A program made the translations under genes and the position numbers. DNA of 26,088 nucleotides from Choanephora cucurbitarum (taxonomy: Eukaryota; Mucoromycota; Mucoromycetes; Mucorales; Choanephoraceae): positions 1-26,088 of the forward strand of contig JAIWNI010000201.1 of NCBI GenBank assembly GCA_025331435.1. The letters run 5' to 3'. Below the pieces are notes generated by a model. The model made no database searches, had not been told where the DNA came from, and saw only the letters and a program-made list of their open reading frames with translations. Each line of letters begins with the position of its first letter. Within the stretch, counting starts at the first letter, position 1. Shown here piece after piece: positions 19,433 to 26,088 of this stretch.

Positions 19433-20746
19433 TCAAAAAAAAAAAAAGGGGGGAGTCGCATGTTTACATACGCCAAATACGCAAGTTTGATTATATGGGG
19501 TTATGATTAAGACAGTCTTCAACTTTAGCTGCAAATATCTGTCAAATTCTTGCAGATCACTGTGAATAATTTTGCTAAAAACATCTGTAATTCTGGAAGT
19601 TAATGTCTCTTCTTGGAGCACCTGCTCTCTCTTAGGGTTGCTTTTGACAACAGACCGAAATTGCTCAATAGGATTAAACTCAGGCGAATAAGGTAGAAAA
19701 TATACACACTTATATCCTCAGCTCTCAACAAGGTTTTGATGTTCTGATGCTTATAAGTAGGAGTACTGTCCATGATCAAATAATACCCATGAAATTCCTC
19801 GTGTCGATCTATTACATCTAAAACATTACTAACAAAATTGAATAAATGCCCAGTAACTTTACCAGTTGTTTTTCTCTCAAAACTTCTGCTGCTTTTCTTT
19901 TCTTTGATGGAGACAATACTCTCAGTTTCTTACACTAATGCTAATCGCACCAAGAGAAGAGATTGCGCCTAAAATTGTGGTGGTCTTAGATATTGTTCCA
20001 GGTTCATTTATGATGGTTCGCTCTTCTTTATTGGACAAAGAGAAAATCCTTTTCGAATTGATATGAAAAGCTGCTTCATTTATGAATACGCAGTTGCTGG
20101 TAAAATCCATGTGGATTTTTAGCCATGTCTTTACCCTTTGTTAGCGCTCCTCGATTTTCTCGGGGCTTTTGCGATCAACCGGTTAATGGCGAGTTTGCTC
20201 GAAAGCGAAAGTGCACTCGTTTTTAACAAACTTAATGAACTTTTAGTAATCTAAATCTTGCCAAAATTTTCAGTTAATACAACAAGCATATCATCCAGAG
20301 CGACTGAGTTAGTGTTTTACCAGCCCAATCAACCATAAACTCCCCATGTTCCTCAGTCAAATTAGGAGGTCTACCTACTAGTTTTCCACTACCAGACGCT
20401 CTCTCAATATAATCTTGAGAAGCAATACTATCTTTCTTGACCCAATTTGATGCTGTGCGAAAACTAATATTAAGCTGAATAGCAGCACCACAAGCGCTCA
20501 TTCCCTTCTCTCTAACAAGAAGAAAGGGATTTTCCTTTTCATTATCTTTGCAATGCTTGTATTAACTAGGTCTCTCAGCTATTTGAGGTGACTATGCTGA
20601 AACCTTGGTCCCTTCGTGTACTGCTTTTTTTTTAGGCTTCAGATCGGATACATTTCGTTGCTGGCTTCCAACTCAAATTCTATGAATCTGCTGTCTTGAG
20701 CGTCATTCTTTTTACCTAGACTATCTTCAAAAACAATGTTGTCCAT
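19433..20746 (-). pseudogene. Tc1/mariner (IS630-type DDE) transposase relic, left copy
   Basis: Read from 20746 (MDNIVFEDSLGKKNDAQD). A stop soon follows, then the N-terminal DNA-binding part at 20520-20300 (KGMSACGAAIQLNISFRTAS, NWVKKD) and a GRPPNLT hook. The DDE domain is broken into frames: VFINEAAFHINSKR with TTTILGAISSLGAIS (about 20110-19922); YLIMDSTPTYKHQNIKTLL (about 19790-19730); LPYSPEFNPIEQFRSVVKSN (about 19710-19640); and a C-terminal helix LQEETLTSRITDVFSKIIH. The first catalytic Asp (usually VFIDEA) is Asn, and multiple stops and frameshifts kill the protein. A typical 5' end with TACAGTGGATTTC lies near 20820 (minus strand); the partner terminal repeat was not found past 19433. 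Confidence 0.85.
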
Positions 20747-20819
20747 CTTTCAAAAAAATTAACATAGATGTGCCAAAATTTTTCCAGCCTACACTGCGAT
20801 TTAAAAATTCCTGAAATCC

Positions 20820-21226
20820 ACTGTAAAAAAAGAAAAGGTCTTTTAAAGGCTAAGAAAAACCTTCTCCATCAGGTTTTTGTGACCAAATCGCAGGCTTTTT
20901 AAAGGTTATTTTTGCTAATTTTTTGAAATTAAACCAATCACGAAAGTTTTTCTTCTTAACCTTCAAAGACAAAGGCTAATTAGAGGTTTTTGGAGGGTTC
21001 TTTGGACTTTGAATCTCCGTAAAGAACCACAATTTTAAAAAGCCGATAAAAAACCTCCAAAAAACCTCTAATTAGCCTTTGTCTTTGAAGGTTAAGAAGA
21101 AAAACTTTCGTGATTGGTTTAATTTCAAAAAATTAGCAAAAATAACCTTTAAAAAGCCTGCGATTTGGTCACAAAAACCTGATGGAGAAGGTTTTTCTTA
21201 GCCTTTAAAAAACCTTTTCTTTTTTT
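20820..21226. repeat. Core fold-back region around the palindrome centre
   Basis: Arms of about 175 bp outside the transposase 5' ends (20820-20996 and 21054-21226), rich in the words ggtttttggagg and aaaacctt, separated by the 57 bp spacer. This part alone could form a very stable hairpin. It may be a natural foldback element at which the larger mirror symmetry pivots. Confidence 0.6.
20997..21053. other. Asymmetric spacer at the palindrome centre
   Basis: The only stretch of the inverted repeat that does not pair simply. It contains a further small inverted repeat (ggttcttt just after 20994, aaagaacc ending near 21028) around the loop ggactttgaatctccgt, followed on the right only by about 25 AT-rich bases. 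The symmetry therefore resumes inward if those bases are looped out. Confidence 0.7.
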
Positions 21227-21302
21227 ACAGTGGATTTCAGGAATTTTTAATCGCAGTGTAGGCTGGAAAAATTTTGGCACTCTATGTTAATTTTTTTGAA
21301 AG

Positions 21303-22616
21303 ATGGACAACATTGTTTTTGAAGATAGTCTAGGTAAAAAGAATGACGCTCAAGACAGCAGATTCATAGAATTTGAGTTGGAGCCAGCAACGAAATGTAT
21401 CCGATCTGAAGCCTAAAAAAAAAGCAGTACACGAAGGGACCAAGGTTTCAGCATAGTCACCTCAAATAGCTGAGAGACCTAGTTAATACAAGCATTGCAA
21501 AGATAATGAAAAGGAAAATCCCTTTCTTCTTGTTAGAGAGAAGGGAATGAGCGCTTGTGGTGCTGCTATTCAGCTTAATATTAGTTTTCGCACAGCATCA
21601 AATTGGGTCAAGAAAGATAGTATTGCTTCTCAAGATTATATTGAGAGAGCGTCTGGTAGTGGAAAACTAGTAGGTAGACCTCCTAATTTGACTGAGGAAC
21701 ATGGGGAGTTTATGGTTGATTGGGCTGGTAAAACACTAACTCAGTCGCTCTGGATGATATGCTTGTTGTATTAACTGAAAATTTTGGCAAGATTTAGATT
21801 ACTAAAAGTTCATTAAGTTTGTTAAAAACGAGTGCACTTTCGCTTTCGAGCAAACTCGCCATTAACCGGTTGATCGCAAAAGCCCCGAGAAAATCGAGGA
21901 GCGCTAACAAAGGGTAAAGACATGGCTAAAAATCCACATGGATTTTACCAGCAACTGCGTATTCATAAATGAAGCAGCTTTTCATATCAATTCGAAAAGG
22001 ATTTTCTCTTTGTCCAATAAAGAAGAGCGAACCATCATAAATGAACCTGGGAACAATATCTAAGACCACCACAATTTTAGGCGCAATCTCTTCTCTTGGT
22101 GCGATTAGCATTAGTGTAAGAAACTGAGAGTATTGTCTCCATCAAAGAAAAGAAAAGCAGCAGAAGTTTTGAGAGAAAAACAACTGGTAAAGTTACTGGG
22201 CATTTATTCAATTTTGTTAGTAATGTTTTAGATGTAATAGATCGACACGAGGAATTTCATGGGTATTATTTGATCATGGACAGTACTCCTACTTATAAGC
22301 ATCAGAACATCAAAACCTTGTTGAGAGCTGAGGATATAAGTGTGTATATTTTCTACCTTATTCGCCTGAGTTTAATCCTATTGAGCAATTTCGGTCTGTT
22401 GTCAAAAGCAACCCTAAGAGAGAGCAGGTGCTCCAAGAAGAGACATTAACTTCCAGAATTACAGATGTTTTTAGCAAAATTATTCACAGTGATCTGCAAG
22501 AATTTGACAGATATTTGCAGCTAAAGTTGAAGACTGTCTTAATCATAACCCCATATAATCAAACTTGCGTATTTGGCGTATGTAAACATGCGACTCCCCC
22601 CTTTTTTTTTTTTTGA
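21303..22616 (+). pseudogene. Tc1/mariner (IS630-type DDE) transposase relic, right copy
   Basis: Mirror image of 19433-20746 with the same stops, frameshifts and Asp-to-Asn change. It starts at ATG 21303, the helix-turn-helix part is at 21547-21720, the second Asp motif at about 22265-22320, the third at about 22350-22410, and it ends at the 13-T run near 22615. It differs from the left copy by one added G near 22050 and little else, so it is not an independent insertion. Confidence 0.85.
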
Positions 22617-23358
22617 AAATAAGCAAATGATGCTTCCGTTTGGTGTATCGTAAGGAATCTCCAAGCCACGCTCCTTTTAATAATATCAAGATCTACTTCT
22701 TCATAACATTTCACACCGCGCATGGGTGGTTATTATTTATGAACGTCTCCAAACTGTTAGAAGGGGAAAAACCGCTGCATTAAGAATCCTGACAGAGAGC
22801 TAGAATTGAGGATGAAAAGTTTGAAAGAGAATTCTCCCCTCCCAATTAAAATTATTGAAGAATTGGCTTCCACTCCCAAGAATGAAATCAAAGAAAAGTT
22901 TCAGAGATATCAGAAGACTCTACGTAGATATAGAAAAAAGAGAGTGCACGTTCTTAGAAACAATAAGCAAATGTCTTCATCTCAACTTTAAACAAGGTAA
23001 TGTGGATAGCTATCAAGTTGTCATTTAATGATACAAATACTCAGGGCGATCACGATCAACAGGAACTGCAGCGACAAAAAAAAATGAAGAGCTAAAAGAA
23101 CTGAGGACAGAAGGAAGAGAAGCCGTATCAGTTATCATTGTAAAATAGAAGGTTAGGAATCTATTCCTTTGTAAATGCAAAGAGGATTGGTCAAGTCGCC
23201 AAGTTAAGAACAGTGTGATGTTTCGCGGGTCAATGGAAAGGGTTCAATGAGAGATCTCAGTTTCTTTTACTTGAAAAGCAAAATTCTGAAAAAATAATAT
23301 TACTGCTAATTGATGTTTTGTAGTCGTTTTATTTATCAGTGTTCATATTCTTGAGAGA
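22617..23358 (+). pseudogene. Transposon-flanking DNA with short charged coding remnant, right copy
   Basis: Mirror of 18694-19432. The charged helix reads in one frame from 22806 to 22991 here because the C tract near 22838 is one base longer. A GG/GGG difference occurs near 22722. No other gene was seen. Confidence 0.3.
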
Positions 23359-23469
23359 TGTACTTTTATACGGAGTATGCTTATTATACTAGTGCAATCA
23401 TTTTTCTTGAAGACCGCTTCAAGCGCTAAACACCATCTGATTTAAGAGCATACTCCATATAAGAGTACA
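23359..23469 (-). mobile_element. 111 bp MITE-like element, right copy
   Basis: Exact mirror of 18583-18693, with the same terminal inverted repeats and flanking sequence (gagagatg on one side, catgtctt on the other). Because the flanks are shared, it came with the large inverted repeat and not by separate transposition. Confidence 0.7.
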
Positions 23470-23862
23470 TGTCTTAAAAAGGTTGTGCTACCTTATTGTA
23501 TAAAGTCTGTATACCCTTTTAGCTATATACTTGCTAACTTTTATGTAGTTGTTATAAATGAAGATAAGTTAAATACTCTAATTACGAATCTGTCCTTGCT
23601 TGAAACGTTTAGGCTACTCGCATTAGAAACCTTACGCTTCATATTACTTTTCCCATCAATATTTATTTCAAGTTGGTTTCGAATCTATACATAAGATAAC
23701 TAACTAGAACTTGATTCCCACTCCTAAAAGATTATTACTATCAACTTTTTTTTTTGGATGGCGACTACTCCATGGAAAATGAAGTAACAAGGGTCTAACT
23801 ACAATGAGTGAGTAGCATTTTGTTTCTTCTCTTACTATCCCTAAAAAAAGACATTAAATAAA
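23470..23862. other. AT-rich DNA without recognised gene (right arm)
   Basis: Mirror partner of 18190-18582. It shows the same 69-codon open stretch and the same homopolymer run, and nothing further. Confidence 0.4.
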
Positions 23863-24814
23863 ATGTCCACATCAATCAGAACCTTCAACTGTTCCAAATT
23901 TTCAGATAAAATTTACAAGCTTTTGAGCCATGTTTATGGTATCATGAAGGATAATCAGTTGAATGCACCTTCAATGAAGCAAAAAAGCAAAGGAAAGCGA
24001 TTTGCTGAACTGCTCAACATTACAGAATACGCTGCACAAAAGGCCGTTTATATGTACAATAGCTCCTTGGAAGTTCCTGAAAATAAAAAGGGAGATCCTC
24101 CTTAGACACTTTCTTCAGAATATGCTTTTGCCGTAAAAGACATTGTTGAAAAGAACAACAAGGCAGGAAGACGAAACACTTTCTAGTCGACTGGAAACAA
24201 ACTTCATGATATCCACAGCCTTGACATCTTTAATGCATCTTTTCTTGAATATATACTCCATAGGTCTGAAATATAAGACGGGTTATAGAAAACTACATTC
24301 GAAAAAATCCTCAGAATTACTACTAAGGGTGGTGATGTTTAATGGTTCTCTATCTAAATAATGACAAGCATTCTTCACGACTTGTCAACAAAAAGGCCAT
24401 TGCCGCTTGGCTAAAGGGTGTACTAAAAAGGTCGATGTCAATACATGAGTGCTCAAGACACATAGCTTTGGATCTAATACCATGACAAGGCGGTTAAGAC
24501 AGGTGCCTCAATTTTCAGAATAAAAAAGCAAGCCAGCTGGTGTCTAAACAGCGACCCGTTCGAGAGGCACTATTGAAAGCCAAGCAACCAGCATTCGAAA
24601 AATGCTAATGCAGTTCAAAAATTGCCTACAGCGGAGAAAAAATACTATATCTGGAGTCAAGAAAGAGACAGCGACTATTGTGGTAGGTACGACCGACAAT
24701 AAACAGGTTGCTGAAGCGGAGATGAAGGATATGATATGGTCCCATCCTTGGTTGCAATATTTTAAGAAATTTAGAAGTCGACCCACCCTTGCAATTTGTT
24801 GAAACAATTATCAT
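23863..24814 (+). pseudogene. Decayed coding remnant, possibly transposon-derived, right copy
   Basis: Mirror of 17240-18189, starting at ATG 23863 with the same first stop at 24103-24105 and the same later stops. The one difference noticed is a six-A run near 24640 where the left arm has five T, which changes the reading frame of the opposite strand. Confidence 0.4.
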
Positions 24815-25029
24815 TCAACTTGGCAAGAAAGATATAAAGAGAAAAGATGCTTTAAAAATATAATTACCAGAGCAAGAGCGTGGCTCAAAGAGCTAGCACC
24901 ACTCCTTCGTCTTCACTTCAACAACCCATGAATGTTTTTAAGTGCTAGATTAACTTGATTTAACAGGTATCACTGCACAATTGACGTATAGGAATATGAG
25001 CTTATTGAGAGAAACTGAAAAAGTCTATA
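24815..25029. other. Right-arm interval where indels against the left arm become frequent
   Basis: No gene. Compared with the left arm (about 17010-17240), single bases are missing at the sites reading ggagtgg (left ggatgtgg) and catgggttg (left cattgggttg) on the reverse strand. Confidence 0.4.
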
Positions 25030-25460
25030 AAGATTGCTAATAAACACATAGTTGCATGTGCCGACATTTCTACTGCATAGATTTCCTCTACTATGCTTCA
25101 TTTTGCCTTCAATACAGTTCAAAACTACTCACTCGGTCAATTCGGTCGAATAAAGAAGCAAGTACATGACTTTATAATGTCTGCTTTAGATTTTGTGAAT
25201 CATAGGGTTAGACTGATGAATGACGCATCACCAAATATTAAGTGATGTTTTTTCATACTCTCATCCATATCCATTACATCAAGAAGTTTGCTGATAAACT
25301 CAACAAAATGAGCAATTGTATTACATTAGCTATGTCTTATGCTCTATAAAAGGGTTAGATCTGTTGGCTCCAGTTGTCACAAACGAGCTCTTTCGCTACT
25401 AGTAGTGTTCTCAAGAACAATGTTTAGATCGTTGATATCATTCAAGTGCCTTCCATGAGA
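25030..25460 (-). pseudogene. Decayed DDE transposase C-terminal region, right copy
   Basis: Mirror of 16580-17010 with about ten one-base losses visible by eye (for example gagcataagacatagctaat against gagcaataagacaatagcta), so the frame is even more broken than in the left copy. Confidence 0.55.
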
Positions 25461-25745
25461 TCGTGAACTTTCTGTCGTCGCTCGCTGTAGAATTTGCCAA
25501 GCGCGTCTTGTTTAGAAAAAGAAAAAGCTACCCATTGGTTCCAAAAAGAGAAGTGATCGAGTTAAACTCTAGATCAAAAGCACGAATAGTCATTGCTTCT
25601 AGCTCAAGTCAATTTAGCACTTATGAAAGGACAAATCATTTTCCATTTCGGCCAATCATTTTTAAGTTTCCGCCATTTATCTTTTAAAACGCCAATTCAG
25701 TGGTTTTGCATACTTCTTCATCCTCTCTTTTATATATATAGTCTC
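25461..25745 (+). other. Mirror of SIN1 upstream region
   Basis: Partner of 16289-16579. It shows one-base losses relative to the left arm at several runs (for example the T4 instead of T5 near 25640) and an altered A/G run pattern near 25517. The TATA-like run is two bases longer here. Confidence 0.4.
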
Positions 25746-26088
25746 ATGTCGCTTATAACAGATCCGCTTTACCTAATCCATATAGTCCGCATCAAGTTCC
25801 TACGTATGGATGAGCGTGGTGAGCGTATTATAGTTTCCCACCGACTGTCATGTCAGATGGACTATGTTCGTTTAGCACTCTATCTATCCCGAGATGCAAT
25901 ATTGTTATTCACCAGTCTATGATAGTTTGTTGAATGAGAACACTGTCAAGCCTGACAAGTAGTCCGCGTACACCAAGCGCACTTATCGAAAAAGACACAC
26001 CTACTCAGCTTAATAACCTTTACCTCATATTCACCTCCTACTCTCCAACTTCAACGATTACCCCAAGCAGCAGAGATGATAGTGAAGA
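25746..26088 (+). pseudogene. Frameshifted mirror copy of SIN1 exon 1, cut by window end
   Basis: Begins MSLITDPLYLIHI like true SIN1, then loses frame. Against the intact copy (16288-15939) I count about 13 single- or two-base gains or losses in 343 bp and no substitutions, for example atattagtcgc to atatagtccgc, gatgac to gatggac, gtcagcc to gtcaagcc, and taataaacc to taataacc. As read, it could encode no Sin1 beyond a few dozen residues. It is either a dead 5' fragment from an inverted duplication or, more likely, erroneous sequence of the same locus. Confidence 0.85.

Larger units (their letters stand above)
15939..20996 (+). repeat. Left arm of giant inverted repeat
   Basis: About 5.06 kb that reappears as its reverse complement at 21054-26088. 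The pairing is shown by mirrored coding remnants (for example 18358-18567 and 23485-23694, or 20274-20501 and 21547-21774), whose paired coordinates sum to about 42,027-42,052. The arm begins inside SIN1 exon 1 (at the window limit of the partner), passes through the SIN1 upstream region and several transposon relics, and ends at tggagg. This arm carries the intact SIN1 reading frame, so it is the more trustworthy copy. Confidence 0.95.
21054..26088 (-). repeat. Right arm of giant inverted repeat, rich in one-base indels toward its end
   Basis: Reverse complement of 15939-20996, running to the window end. Differences from the left arm are nearly all single-base gains or losses, many in homopolymers (for example g3 versus g2 near 22050, c4 versus c3 near 22838, a6 versus a5 near 24640). 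They become frequent beyond about 24,880. I saw only one clear substitution (near 21211). The arm may be an unpolished chimeric sequence and not a genomic copy. Confidence 0.95.

Noticed and set aside
21054..26088. Counting the right arm as an independent set of genes and transposons
   Set aside because: It is a mirror copy with identical lesions and flanks, and its differences are indel-type. Each entry is annotated as the right copy only.
15939..26088. CRISPR array, integron or phage attachment structure behind the palindrome
   Set aside because: Intron-bearing eukaryotic genes and a single large inverted repeat; no short direct repeats or spacers.

Overview
The window looks like part of a nuclear genome from an early-diverging filamentous fungus, most likely Mucoromycota (Mucorales-like). 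It has compact intron-bearing genes with 48-85 nt GT-AG introns, AT-rich intergenic DNA, fungal housekeeping genes (RAM2, ERG25, SEC24, SDH2, SIN1) and several decayed Tc1/mariner-type transposons. This placement is an inference from gene structure and protein character; no database search was possible.

Left part, about 1-16,288, is ordinary gene-bearing sequence. In order: the 3' portion of the alpha subunit shared by protein farnesyltransferase and geranylgeranyltransferase I (+); a complete C-4 methylsterol oxidase (+); a 1.7 kb gap; a complete seven-exon COPII coat gene SEC24 (+), converging tail to tail with the succinate dehydrogenase iron-sulfur subunit SDH2 (-); a decayed coding region (8.6-9.8 kb); then three minus-strand genes: an Atos/FAM214-family protein, an Arf-like GTPase with a degenerate G3 motif and a long unassigned C-terminal extension, and the TORC2 subunit SIN1. 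The genes serve separate housekeeping processes (prenylation, sterol synthesis, ER export, respiration, TORC2 signalling); nothing suggests an operon or a biosynthetic cluster.

Right part, about 15,939-26,088, is one giant inverted repeat. A left arm of about 5.06 kb (15,939-20,996) is followed by a 57 bp unpaired spacer (20,997-21,053) and its reverse complement (21,054-26,088). The palindrome includes the 5' end of SIN1, its upstream DNA, at least two decayed DDE transposases, another decayed coding stretch and a 111 bp MITE, so each occurs twice in mirror image. By-eye comparison shows that the arms differ almost only by one-base insertions and deletions, and that these become dense toward the right end, where the second SIN1 copy is shifted out of frame repeatedly with no substitutions seen. 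That is the signature of an unpolished long-read fold-back (chimeric) contig end more than of evolved duplication, although a real recent palindromic duplication is not excluded.

The best candidates for new biology are the Arf-like GTPase that seems to lack the catalytic G3 Gln and carries about 190 unassigned residues, and the unidentified decayed coding region at 8.6-9.8 kb. The most important observation for any user of this sequence is that the right arm should not be annotated as extra gene content until it is checked against reads.
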